From: Peptoniphilus grossensis ph5
Lineage (GTDB): Bacteria > Bacillota > Clostridia > Tissierellales > Peptoniphilaceae
Length of the DNA: 60,122 bases
Direction of reading: 5' to 3'
Assembly: GCF_000311825.1 (NCBI RefSeq)
Contig: NZ_HE978566.1
Span: forward strand, 364,054 to 424,175
Part shown: positions 35,313 through 43,293 of the stretch, piece after piece
Layout: every line of letters begins with the position of its first letter
How positions within the stretch are numbered: the first letter of the stretch is position 1
Made by a program: the position numbers and the translations under genes
Notes under the pieces: generated by a model
Told to the model about the DNA's origin: nothing
The model's database searches: none
The model's input: the letters and a program-made list of their open reading frames with translations, nothing else

Positions 35313-35741
35313 ATGAGAAAGCCAAAAGTTGCATTTATATGTGTGCATAATAGCTGTAGGAGCCAAATTGCAGAAGCCTTAGGGAAAAAATATGCTTCAG
35401 ATGTCTTTGATTCCTATTCAGCTGGAACACAAATAAAAAAACAAATAAATCAAGATGCTGTCAGATTAATGAAAGATATATATAATATTGATATGGAGAA
35501 AACTCAATATTCAAAGCTGATTTCTGAACTGTCAGATATTGATATATCCATTACTATGGGATGTGATGTAGTCTGTCCGATTGTAGAAAATCAATATACA
35601 GAGGACTGGAATTTAGAAGATCCAACAGGTCAAGATGATGAGTTTTTTAGGAAAATTATATCTAAAATAGAAAAAAATATTAAGGATTTAAGCCTTAGAA
35701 TTAAGAAAAATGAAATTAGTTTGAATGAAAATAGAAGTTGA
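35313..35741 (+). CDS. arsC: arsenate reductase, low-molecular-weight phosphatase fold
   Basis: Reduces arsenate to arsenite for export. P-loop CVHNSCRS with Cys10, Cys15 and Arg16, and the WNLEDPTG Asp-Pro loop. The second cysteine pair is GCDVVCP (Cys84, Cys88, three residues apart) instead of the C-x6-C of plasmid pI258 ArsC, a variant seen in clostridial enzymes. Length 142 aa. Last gene of the operon; no clear terminator. Confidence 0.88.
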   Translation: MRKPKVAFICVHNSCRSQIAEALGKKYASDVFDSYSAGTQIKKQINQDAVRLMKDIYNIDMEKTQYSKLISELSDIDISITMGCDVVCPIVENQYTEDWNLEDPTGQDDEFFRKIISKIEKNIKDLSLRIKKNEISLNENRS

Positions 35742-35812
35742 TTTTTGAATAAAGCAATAACTATTTTTAATAGCTATAATGCCTATCTGCTAGAGAGTTA
35801 TAATTAAGCAAT

Positions 35813-35862
35813 TAGTGGACATATTCCCACATACACGGCTTTTGAAAATTTCTTTAGTTTTA
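35813..35862 (+). pseudogene. rlmD-tail fragment LVDIFPHT
   Basis: In-frame LVDIFPHTRLLK then stop at 35862. Matches the VD(M/I)FPHT that precedes HVE in rlmD, and stops matching just before that core, like the fragments at 31697-31770. Confidence 0.6.
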
Positions 35863-35879
35863 TAAGTAACGACCATTCA

Positions 35880-36104
35880 AACCACGTTGAAGCCCTAACC
35901 CTATTGGTACGAGATTCGCACAGAGAATCGAAGTAGCGATAGAGGTAGGTCAGCAGACATTTGCGCCAAATCAAAGGTTTGGGCAAATGGTAGCATCAGA
36001 CCTAGATTGATTCGCTTTCGCTCATCATGTTAGGTCTTGATCATGCCAAGAATCTCCAAGAGAAGCGCCCGCCAGGGTGATTCGATTGGCAAGATTAGAC
36101 GGCT
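35880..36104 (+). repeat. ~225-bp gene-free unit, copy B
   Basis: Same start as copy A (NHVEALTLLVRDSHRESK-stop, core CACGTTGAAGC at 35883-35893) and about nine-tenths identical until 36070. The first stem is kept with a wobble change (GATTTGG becomes GGTTTGG). The last 35 bases before the next rlmD tail at 36102 are more divergent. The unit is thus found next to two different rlmD tails. Confidence 0.75.
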
Positions 36105-36239
36105 GAGGCTATAGCCATCTTGTCTAAACTAAATCCAGGGGTCCACTTAGATTTTGAAATAGGTGACGATGAATAAAGAGAAATAGAATTTAAGAAAAAA
36201 ACAATAGAAGATGCATTTAAGTATTTTGGAATGGTGTAA
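36102..36239 (+). pseudogene. decayed long C-terminal tail of an rlmD-type gene
   Basis: Frame from 36102 reads AEAIAILSKLNPG, then HLDFEIGDDE and a stop at 36174. After a deletion, 36192-36239 reads KKKTIEDAFKYFGMV-stop. These are the beginning and end of the extended tail (…LLSK…LDFEI… and …EKE.AI.EAF.YFGMI) carried by rlmD copies associated with mobile elements in clostridia (from memory). The middle is missing. Confidence 0.6.
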
Positions 36240-36321
36240 GAATTACCTACATTAAAGATTCTAAAAGAAGTTTATATCTTATACCAGCTAAGAAGACTAG
36301 TATAGAAAAAGTGAAAGTACA

Positions 36322-37029
36322 ATGGTAAAATGTAAGATTTTAACAAGTAAAGAAGAACTGGGGTCGATTGTCAAAAAAGTTTTCTATGAAGCTAAAGATA
36401 AGGAAGCTTATAAGAGGATAACTATAAAAATTAATGAAGAATTAAAAAATTTTTTAGAACAAACTAAGGGAAGGCATGGAATAGATAAAGAGTTTATAAT
36501 CCCAGGTAGTTCAACCTTAAATAATCTTTTAGTTGTTCGGGTTGAGGATATAAGATCTGAAGGCGACTATTATGAATGTGACTTATTGGTCCAATTTTTT
36601 GCAGAAAAAGAAGATTTTAAAGATTTAATGGAGCTGGAAGAAAAGATAAAGGGGAAGCTAGATGAAGGCTTAACAGATTTAGAAAAGGCTGAATTTCTTA
36701 ACACCTTCATTACCGAGAATATTAGCTATGATAAAGAGCATAGATCCAGGTCTGCTCTTGCTGCTGCTATAAGTCACAAGGGAACGTGCGTTGCTTTTTC
36801 TCAACTTTTTCTAATTTTAGGAGAGGCAGTAGGTTTAAAGGTAGGATGCATCAGTAGTAATGTCATGAAACATCGTTGGAACTATGTAATCATAGGTGAT
36901 GAGACTTATTATATTGACACCACTTTTAATGCAACGAATAATAAGTCAAAAAAACTTTTCTTCCAAACAAGTCCAATTCATTTAGAAAGAGGAGCCGATC
37001 AAAAAATAGCTGTGCCAATTATAGACTAA
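36322..37029 (+). CDS. transglutaminase-like cysteine protein
   Basis: 235 aa, no signal peptide. Residues about 120-210 are a transglutaminase core: catalytic Cys156 in KGTCVAFSQLF, His near 184 in KHRWNYVII and Asp199 in YYIDTTF. The N-terminal 110 residues are unassigned. Members act as proteases or cross-linkers of the envelope; without an export signal the role here is unclear, and an N-terminal part may have been lost. Weak ribosome site. Confidence 0.78.
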   Translation: MVKCKILTSKEELGSIVKKVFYEAKDKEAYKRITIKINEELKNFLEQTKGRHGIDKEFIIPGSSTLNNLLVVRVEDIRSEGDYYECDLLVQFFAEKEDFKDLMELEEKIKGKLDEGLTDLEKAEFLNTFITENISYDKEHRSRSALAAAISHKGTCVAFSQLFLILGEAVGLKVGCISSNVMKHRWNYVIIGDETYYIDTTFNATNNKSKKLFFQTSPIHLERGADQKIAVPIID

Positions 37030-37128
37030 TATAATTCTAAGAAAAGCTGTTTTTAACAATTAAAAATAGAATATTAAATCTTCACTTTTGGAAATCCAAA
37101 GCTTATAGTTTAGATCCATAAAGAGCTC

Positions 37129-37386
37129 ATGAAGGAGATAGTTGTTGAAAAAACTACAGATATTTTTGATTGGGCTATTAAGGAAAGTGAAGATGTACAG
37201 GAGTTAGCTTGGGAGAAGTGCAATCTATAGATTATTCTTGGGGTGAAATAGATATAAGGACATATCCAGTTGATAGGTTTGAAGTGAGAAAATCATATGT
37301 CTTGGAACCATCCTATGACATTGATATAGAACCAGGTGACATAGACTTAGCAGATACAGTGACAATGGTATGGGAAATAAAATAGT
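37129..37386 (+). pseudogene. SIMPL-domain (DUF541) gene remnant, frameshifted
   Basis: Frame 1 from ATG 37129 gives a helix with DWAIKESEDVQELAWEKC and stops at 37230; the other frame continues GVSLGEVQSIDYSWGEIDIR and ends EPGDIDLADTVTMVWEIK-stop (37386). This is the C-terminal end of SIMPL/YggE proteins (typical end I.PGEIEVSATVTV.FEI). N-terminal two thirds are absent and one frameshift remains. The flanks 37030-37128 and 37387-37553 show nothing else. Confidence 0.65.
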
Positions 37387-37553
37387 AGGGGAATAAGCTT
37401 CGCTTACAGATTTAAAATAGCAAAACTTTTAAATAAACTAAAGAAATTATAAGAGTTATGAAATCTACAAATTGATGTTAAAAGAAAGCTCTCGTGTCAG
37501 GCTTATCTAAAGAAATGTCAGTGGATAGGAAGCATTGCCTGGTGAAAGCTAGG

Positions 37554-37604
37554 TCAGAGACTGTAGTATTTATGATAAATATTGTTGGTATAGCGTCAAA
37601 TTAG
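37554..37604 (+). pseudogene. possible rlmD-tail fragment SETVVFM
   Basis: GAGACTGTAGTATT is shared base for base with the tail at 32016, coding SETVVFMINIVGIASN-stop here. Likely another displaced rlmD end; the following part has drifted. Confidence 0.5.
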
Positions 37605-37626
37605 AATTTTATGGAGAGTGAAAGAA

Positions 37627-38301
37627 GTGAATATCAAAGAAGAATTATTGGAATTGCAGGATATTTCATACGCTGATTTTCAGGCGAAATTGACACCAAA
37701 TATACCGAGAGACCTTTTTATAGGAGTAAGAGTTCCTGACCTGAGAAAGCTTGCTAAAAAAGTTGCTGAAGAGCCAGAAACATCTAAATTTCTTAAGGAT
37801 TTACCACATAAATACTATGATGAAAATATGCTTCACGGACTCATAATCTCTGAAATTAAAGACTATGATGCCTGTATTGTGGCAGTTGATGATTTTCTGC
37901 CTTATGTAGATAATTGGGCTGTTTGCGATATTATGTCTCCCAGGATTTTCAAGAAGAATAAAGAAGCACTTTTGGAAAAAATTAAAGAATGGTCCGCATC
38001 AGAAAAGACCTATACTTGTCGATTTGGCATTGAGACCTTGATGTCTCACTTTCTTGATGATGATTTTAAGCCTGAGTATTTGGAGATAGCTCTTTCTGGT
38101 AATAGCGAAGACTATTATGTTAGAATGATGATTGCCTGGTTCTTTGCAACTGCTTTGGCAAAAGAGTGGGATGCGACCATAAAATACATGGAAGATCAGC
38201 GCTTAGGTAGGTGGACACACAATAAGGCAATACAGAAAGCACGTGAAAGTAGGCGTATTACACCGAAAGAAAAAGAATATTTAAAGTCGCTTAAAGTATG
38301 A
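37627..38301 (+). CDS. DNA alkylation repair protein, AlkD-like
   Basis: 224-aa all-helical HEAT-like repeat protein of the DNA-alkylation-repair family. Typical points: GVRVPDLRKLAKK near the N-terminus, DNWAVCDIMS in the middle, WFFATALAKEWD and the C-terminal THNKAIQKARESRRIT. AlkD removes bulky or cationic alkyl bases without flipping. GTG 37627 is preferred (GGAGAG 8 bp upstream); GTG 37618 is too close to that site. Confidence 0.85.
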   Translation: MNIKEELLELQDISYADFQAKLTPNIPRDLFIGVRVPDLRKLAKKVAEEPETSKFLKDLPHKYYDENMLHGLIISEIKDYDACIVAVDDFLPYVDNWAVCDIMSPRIFKKNKEALLEKIKEWSASEKTYTCRFGIETLMSHFLDDDFKPEYLEIALSGNSEDYYVRMMIAWFFATALAKEWDATIKYMEDQRLGRWTHNKAIQKARESRRITPKEKEYLKSLKV

Positions 38302-38434
38302 CGAATTTCAATAGATAGTGGACTTTAACTTGCACATCGTATGGTTCTATTGATTGCAAAAATTTGGAGTTAGATTGAGAATAACTTTTAATTAACTTAG
38401 CAGTAGAAATAAGAATGTGAGGCCTTATGATAAA

Positions 38435-38857
38435 ATGAAAAAAGCAATAAAATTAATAATAACGATTATTTCAATAATTGCCATGTATTTTGCATTTGAT
38501 TACTTTTCTGTTACAAGTCCAAAGCGTGTAAAATTTCATCAATTAGATGAATTTAGACAAGAAGTATTGGAGAACTATAATGTTTCTGAGATAGATATGT
38601 ATTTTTCTAGACCAAGTCTTTTTATAGAAATCAACTCAGAAGAGAAACTAACTAATGAAATTAGAAATGAGATTATTGAAAAATTAAAACCAATAATTAA
38701 CAAAACAAATATGGATATAATTTCAGAGAAATATTGGGGCAAAGATACATCACTTTTCTACGTACGTATTTACTTTAATGAAATAAAAGAGAATACAAAA
38801 ATAAAATATTTAGAAATAGAACTTTCTCAAAGCAAAGATTATAAAGATTGGAATTAG
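38435..38857 (+). CDS. hypothetical membrane-anchored protein
   Basis: 140-aa protein with one N-terminal TM helix (about 4-24, AIKLIITIISIIAMYFAF) and a soluble outer domain of mixed alpha-beta character; no known motif. ATG 38435 gives the clean anchor; GTG 38417 in the same frame adds six residues. Function unknown. Confidence 0.6.
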   Translation: MKKAIKLIITIISIIAMYFAFDYFSVTSPKRVKFHQLDEFRQEVLENYNVSEIDMYFSRPSLFIEINSEEKLTNEIRNEIIEKLKPIINKTNMDIISEKYWGKDTSLFYVRIYFNEIKENTKIKYLEIELSQSKDYKDWN

Positions 38858-39013
38858 TCAAATATTGGAACTTGGTATAGATTTTTTAGATTAGTCGAAA
38901 TTTTAAATATGTGGAGAAAAAAAGGGAATTTAAAAAGTTAGTAAACTACAATTTGCTCTTTGAGAAATTATAAAAATATTTGTTTGCATACGAAATTTTA
39001 ATAGAGGTGTTTA

Positions 39014-39235
39014 ATGATTTTACTAATGATAATACTTTTAGTAGTGGGAGTCGCTTTTACTACATTTGGTTATTTTATTTATTTTAAAGAAAAATATAAT
39101 TTGATTAATGGCTTTGAATCGGATTATAAATCTGGAAGAAAATCAGAAACCTATTCTAAAAAGGTTGGTTTAGTAGAGTTTATGATTGGAATCATACTTG
39201 TTGTAGTTGGGTTTTGCATGTTCATAATTAAATAA
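39014..39235 (+). CDS. DUF3784-like small membrane protein
   Basis: 73 aa with two TM helices (about 2-22 and 53-72) joined by a loop with YFIYFKEKYNLINGF, the motif of DUF3784 proteins. GAGGTG ribosome site. Role unknown; such proteins are frequent near accessory regions of Firmicutes. Confidence 0.7.
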   Translation: MILLMIILLVVGVAFTTFGYFIYFKEKYNLINGFESDYKSGRKSETYSKKVGLVEFMIGIILVVVGFCMFIIK

Positions 39236-39245
39236 CAACTCCTAA

Positions 39246-39395
39246 TTTTGTTTATCTGTTATTTTTAAGGATGCATCTCCTTATTCCAATGAAAGCAAGG
39301 AACAGGCAAACAGAATTAGTTTTTACATACTTAGTGAGCAGTCTATTAATTTAGAGCCTATTGCATTGACGTCAAATAAACATAATAAAGGCTAA
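39246..39395 (+). pseudogene. coding remnant, possibly another rlmD tail
   Basis: Open frame without start: DASPYSNESKEQANRISFY then LSEQSINLEPIALTSNKHNK and stop at 39393. The end LEPIALTSNK resembles VETVVLMSRK, and the terminator just after it resembles the one after the 32013 tail. The upstream residues are not recognised. Confidence 0.35.
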
Positions 39396-39440
39396 TGGCT
39401 TTTGGGATTTTAAAAAATCTTAGAAGTCATTATTTTTTTT
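39396..39440 (+). terminator. terminator at right end of the island
   Basis: TGGCTTTTGGGATTTT pairs with AAAATCTTAGAAGTCA (all pairs Watson-Crick or G-T), then TTATTTTTTTTTG. Similar in sequence to 32077-32117. Confidence 0.75.
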
Positions 39441-39571
39441 TGCAAACTAAATTGTTAAGAAATTTAAAGCTTATATTTTTTAAATATATTCTTCTCTTGT
39501 AAAAATCTTAAATTTAAAAAGAGGAAAGGTGATATAATACAGCTGATAATTAGTATCAACGGGAGGAGTAA

Positions 39572-40180
39572 ATGTTTAAGAGTTTTTTTGAAAATTTTAG
39601 AGATCCAAAAGACAACTTTGGCGGCAGATTTATGTTAAAGAGCATGAATAAAGGCCATGAAAAACTAGCCAAGTGGGGAAGGTCTTACATAAATATTGAT
39701 AAAGATTATACTGTTTTAGATTTGGGCTGCGGTGGTGGACGGAACATAGAATATTTTTTGACTAAAGCTGATAAGGTTTATGGGCTTGATCACTCAATTA
39801 CAAGTGTAAAAATGGCAAGTGAAATAAATAAAAAAGCCATAGATACTGGAAAATGTAAAATATTGGTAGGAGATGTAAAGAACCTTCCTTTTGAAGAAGA
39901 ATCCATAGATATTGTCACAGCTTTTGAAACTATTTACTTTTGGAATGACATAGAAAAATGTTTTAAAGAAATTTATCGCGTCTTAAAAAAAGAGGGACAG
40001 TTTTTAATTTGCAACGAAGTCTCCTCTAAGGAAAGAAGAGATGTAAAAAAACTGTTGAAGATGATAAATTTTGAAATTTACAAACCCAATGACTTGACAA
40101 AAATGCTTAGAGAATTAGGTTTTTCCTGCCAATATCATTTAGACAGAAAAAAACAAATGGTAGTTATTGCAAAAAAATAA
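39572..40180 (+). CDS. class I SAM-dependent methyltransferase
   Basis: 202-aa Methyltransf_11-type enzyme: motif I VLDLGCGGGRNIEYF at about 49-63, acidic motif II YGLDHS, DVKNLPFEEESIDIVTAFETIYFW and the YRVLKKEGQFLI strand. Substrate unknown, probably a small molecule. GGGAGGAG ribosome site. It is followed by a decayed ATC-hydrolase gene, the same pair as at 41105/41989. Confidence 0.88.
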   Translation: MFKSFFENFRDPKDNFGGRFMLKSMNKGHEKLAKWGRSYINIDKDYTVLDLGCGGGRNIEYFLTKADKVYGLDHSITSVKMASEINKKAIDTGKCKILVGDVKNLPFEEESIDIVTAFETIYFWNDIEKCFKEIYRVLKKEGQFLICNEVSSKERRDVKKLLKMINFEIYKPNDLTKMLRELGFSCQYHLDRKKQMVVIAKK

Positions 40181-40205
40181 GATAAAAAAAGGCAAGGCAT
40201 AAAAT

Positions 40206-40335
40206 ATGAAAATCACAGTTTTTATTTCAATTTATTTAAGCATCCTATGAAAAGTTTTTGCTGGAAAATACGAATATGACTACACCATAGAAATAATGAA
40301 AAGAGCAAAATAATTTATCAAAAATTAATGGTAAA
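40206..40335 (+). pseudogene. decayed 5' end of an ATC-hydrolase-like gene
   Basis: Starting at ATG 40206 the DNA aligns with the first 130 bases of the intact gene at 41989 (shared AGTTTTTATTTC, GAAAATACGAATATGA versus GAAAAGTATGATAAAG, and AGAGCAAAATAA). One frame reads GKYEYDYTIEIMKRAK-stop, matching EKYDKAYASEIIRRSK. Stops and indels disable it and the rest of the gene is gone. Confidence 0.65.
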
Positions 40336-40381
40336 TCAAACTTATAATTGATTTCATCTAAGAGAAAGAAGGTGTTTAACT

Positions 40382-41020
40382 GTGACTTTATACAAAAGTA
40401 TATTAATAGGTCTCTTGGGTTCATTCTTGATGTTTTTAGGAGATATGATTTTATATTATGATTCTAATGATTACGATGGACAGGATACTATAAATAATAT
40501 TATTGGCATAATGAAAAATGTCAGCATAAAAAGATTATACCTTGGTGGTCTTTTAGGTCCAATATGTGCCTTTATATATTGTATTGGATTTTATCATATT
40601 GTTTTGGCAACACAAGAAAAGTATTTAAATGTCGCTTGGTTTGTATTTTTAATAAATATTTTTGGCATGATACTAGGAGGCACTTATCACATTCAATGTG
40701 CCTATCTAGGTCTTTTATCAAGGCACGAAAACAAGGGAGCTTTTGACGAATTTTTAAAATTTTTAAAATTTCAAGCAAAAATAGTTTTTGGAATTTTGGC
40801 TTTAGCAAACATAGCCCTAGCATTGATAATTTTATTTGGATTAATAGTATTTCCAATCTGGCAAGCCTTATTTACACCAATATTTCTTTTAATTTTTACT
40901 CCTCTTGCTGAGAGATTGCCAAAGGGACTACATATGATCATTCGCGGAGGCTGGTTTAACCTAATATATTTCATTTACTACTTAACTTTATTGATACAAT
41001 ATAACAATGTGAATTTATAA
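40382..41020 (+). CDS. multi-pass membrane protein (DUF6796-like)
   Basis: 212 aa, about six TM helices (10-28, 58-80, 88-110, 135-160, 165-185, 190-208). The GLLGSFLMFLGDMILYY start and LGGTYHIQC segment resemble the DUF6796 family. No known function. GTG start with AAGGTG upstream. It lies between the two methyltransferase modules. Confidence 0.7.
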   Translation: MTLYKSILIGLLGSFLMFLGDMILYYDSNDYDGQDTINNIIGIMKNVSIKRLYLGGLLGPICAFIYCIGFYHIVLATQEKYLNVAWFVFLINIFGMILGGTYHIQCAYLGLLSRHENKGAFDEFLKFLKFQAKIVFGILALANIALALIILFGLIVFPIWQALFTPIFLLIFTPLAERLPKGLHMIIRGGWFNLIYFIYYLTLLIQYNNVNL

Positions 41021-41104
41021 GCTTATTTAGACAGAAATTAAAATTATTGTTTTAGAAGAGAAAGAGAATTTTTATAAAATTTATTATTTACAGGAGAAAA
41101 TTTT

Positions 41105-41932
41105 ATGAAACAAATAAATTTAATTGATGATAACAAAACAAAAGCTGACTACAAAAACTGGGTTCCCGAAAGCTTGTTAAGGAATTTAATATTTGCAAGT
41201 CTTGTGGTTTTTATTCTTTTTATAGCCTTGGGTGTCAGTGATTTTGTATTTAGTGGAAGAACTCGTCTTATTTGTGCCCTTATCCTTGGCCTTGCAAGTC
41301 TGATACTTATTTTCTTTGCAAGCTGGATGGGATTACTACATAGGACTTTTGATTACAATGGAAAAAGAAAACTTGCAAAAATAATTATAGAAAGGACTGC
41401 ATCTTATGTAATAATTCCTGATGGAGGCTTAGGACTTGACGTTGGCTGTGGTAGCGGCGCACTTTCCATAGCTTGTGCAAAGAAAAATCCAAAGGCGACT
41501 ATGGTGGGCTGTGACATATGGAGTGGTTCATATAAAAGTGAATTTTCTAAAGAACTCTGTAAAAATAATGCAAAATTAGAGGGAGTAGAAAATGTAAGAT
41601 TTGAAGAAGGAAATGCAGTGAATCTTCCTTTTGAAGATGAAAGTTTTGATGCAGTGACAAGCAACTATGTTTATCACAATATAACGGGGCAAAACAAACA
41701 AAAACTTTTATTGGAAACATTTCGTGTACTTAAAAAAGGTGGAGTTTTTGTTATTCACGATTTGATGAATAAGTCAAGATACGGAGATATGAATGAGTTT
41801 ATCAAAAAGCTTAAAAAAGATGGCTACCAAGATGTGCGATTAATTGATACAACAAAGGGTCTTTTTATGAGTCACAAAGAAGCTACCTTGCTAGGGCTTT
41901 CTGGCTCAACTCTTCTAATTGGGAGAAAATAA
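41105..41932 (+). CDS. membrane-anchored SAM-dependent methyltransferase
   Basis: 275 aa: two N-terminal TM helices (about 28-48 and 53-75), then a class I methyltransferase domain with GLDVGCGSGALSIACA at about 112-127, GCDIWSG, NLPFEDESFDAVTSNYVYHN and the RVLKKGGVFVIHD strand. Substrate unknown. CAGGAG ribosome site. 56 bp upstream of the ATC-hydrolase gene. Confidence 0.88.
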   Translation: MKQINLIDDNKTKADYKNWVPESLLRNLIFASLVVFILFIALGVSDFVFSGRTRLICALILGLASLILIFFASWMGLLHRTFDYNGKRKLAKIIIERTASYVIIPDGGLGLDVGCGSGALSIACAKKNPKATMVGCDIWSGSYKSEFSKELCKNNAKLEGVENVRFEEGNAVNLPFEDESFDAVTSNYVYHNITGQNKQKLLLETFRVLKKGGVFVIHDLMNKSRYGDMNEFIKKLKKDGYQDVRLIDTTKGLFMSHKEATLLGLSGSTLLIGRK

Positions 41933-41988
41933 TAAAATTATATAAAAATTAGTATAAAAAATTTTAGAAAATTGATGGGGTATGTAAG

Positions 41989-42615
41989 ATGAAATATAAG
42001 AGTTTTTATTTCTTATTATTTAAAGGGCAAATGAAAAAAGTTCTTATAGAAAAGTATGATAAAGCATATGCTTCAGAAATTATTAGAAGGAGCAAAATAA
42101 CTTATCGAGAATTAATAGAAGAAGCAGATGATATTGGCAAGGATAATCCCATGGCATACAATGAAATGTTCGCCCTTGCCTTTGTCGCTCCCTATATAGC
42201 AAGTGAGAAGAAGATTCCGCCAGAGATCATTCAGGAAATGATGCGCCGCTCTCTTTATTCTGTCAAATGGTTTTTTTCCTTGTTTGATCTCAATACTAAG
42301 AGGGGAAAAGAAGCCAATAAGAAAAATATTCTCAAGTATTATAAGTGGTACACACCAGAAAAAGAAAAGCTCTATCCAACATCCTTTAAGGTTGATTTTG
42401 TGGGAGAACCCTATGAGGGTGCTTGCTATTATAGAATTACTCGTTGTCCAATATGTACCTACACCAAGAAACTTGGCGTCTTTGAACTGATGCCCCTATT
42501 TTGTGAGCTTGACGAAGTGATGATTAGCCTTCAACATGGAGTCCTTCACAGAAAAGGAACCATAGCAAAGGGAGCAGATTTTTGCGATTATTTTATCACA
42601 GGTGATAGAGAATGA
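41989..42615 (+). CDS. L-2-amino-thiazoline-4-carboxylate (ATC) hydrolase-family protein
   Basis: 208 aa. The C-terminal half carries the ATC-hydrolase family pattern: RCPICTYTKKLGVFELMPLFC, LDEVMISLQHGVLHRKGTIAKG and FCDYFI, with conserved cysteines that suit a thiol or metal site. The founding member opens the thiazoline ring of ATC to S-carbamoyl-cysteine; the substrate here is unknown. Its stop overlaps the next gene by 4 bases. Confidence 0.82.
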   Translation: MKYKSFYFLLFKGQMKKVLIEKYDKAYASEIIRRSKITYRELIEEADDIGKDNPMAYNEMFALAFVAPYIASEKKIPPEIIQEMMRRSLYSVKWFFSLFDLNTKRGKEANKKNILKYYKWYTPEKEKLYPTSFKVDFVGEPYEGACYYRITRCPICTYTKKLGVFELMPLFCELDEVMISLQHGVLHRKGTIAKGADFCDYFITGDRE

Positions 42616-43109
42616 AATCACAAGAATTTAAAATGCCTGCTTTTGGAGTTGGACCCATATATGTCATAACTTGTTTAATACTTACAATAGGGGGGATATA
42701 CCTTCATCTCAAAGGATACCTATATCGAGGAGAATTGGGAGAGGGGAAAATAATTTTTTTTATAGGGGGAATACTCTCAATCCTTTTAGGCATATATTTA
42801 TGGGTCCAAGCAGTTATAGTGGAGAAAATTAACAAGAGTGTTAAAGAGAAGAAGTTGATTACAAGTGGGGTCTATAGTATCATAAGGAATCCTGTTTATT
42901 CAGCCTTTATATTTATATTCACAGGCATATTATTACTTACAGCAAACTATATTTTATTAATACTGCCCTTTATTTTCTGGATTTTCTTAACAATACTAAT
43001 GAAAAACACAGAAGAAAAATGGTTAAAAAATGAATTTGGAAAAGAATATGAAATATATTTAAAGGAAGTAAATAGGGTAATACCTTGGATTAGAAGAAAA
43101 AGCAATTAA
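42612..43109 (+). CDS. isoprenylcysteine-methyltransferase-family membrane protein
   Basis: 165 aa with about four TM helices. The C-terminal SAM-binding pattern is clear: TSGVYSIIRNPVYSAFIFI at about 84-102, and EEKWLKNEFGKEYEIYLKEV then RVIPW. Bacterial members methylate small lipophilic or thiol substrates. It forms one unit with the ATC-hydrolase gene. Confidence 0.85.
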   Translation: MKSQEFKMPAFGVGPIYVITCLILTIGGIYLHLKGYLYRGELGEGKIIFFIGGILSILLGIYLWVQAVIVEKINKSVKEKKLITSGVYSIIRNPVYSAFIFIFTGILLLTANYILLILPFIFWIFLTILMKNTEEKWLKNEFGKEYEIYLKEVNRVIPWIRRKSN

Positions 43110-43115
43110 TTTAAA

Positions 43116-43147
43116 ATAACAGCTACATTTGTAGCTGCTATTTTTTC
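43116..43147 (+). terminator. terminator after the ICMT-like gene
   Basis: CAGCTAC-attt-GTAGCTG then CTATTTTTTC. Confidence 0.82.
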
Positions 43148-43293
43148 GCAATTTCTTAGGAAATTTTAGTAAATTTTTTAAACTTAATTTTAAGTTAAAA
43201 GGGAACAACAAGTTTTATCCTCTGCTTATTTTAAATTATTATCTTAAAGATTAATCGTAAGGAATAATATAGGATGGGTTGCTGAGGATTTTT

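Noticed and set aside
35804..35986. Minus-strand 60-aa open frame within the 225-bp unit copy B
   Set aside because: It is the complement of the rlmD-tail piece and stems; no ribosome site, and the frame is not kept in copy A.
28682..39440. Active ICE
   Set aside because: No integrase, relaxase, type IV secretion or replication gene is present in the interval.
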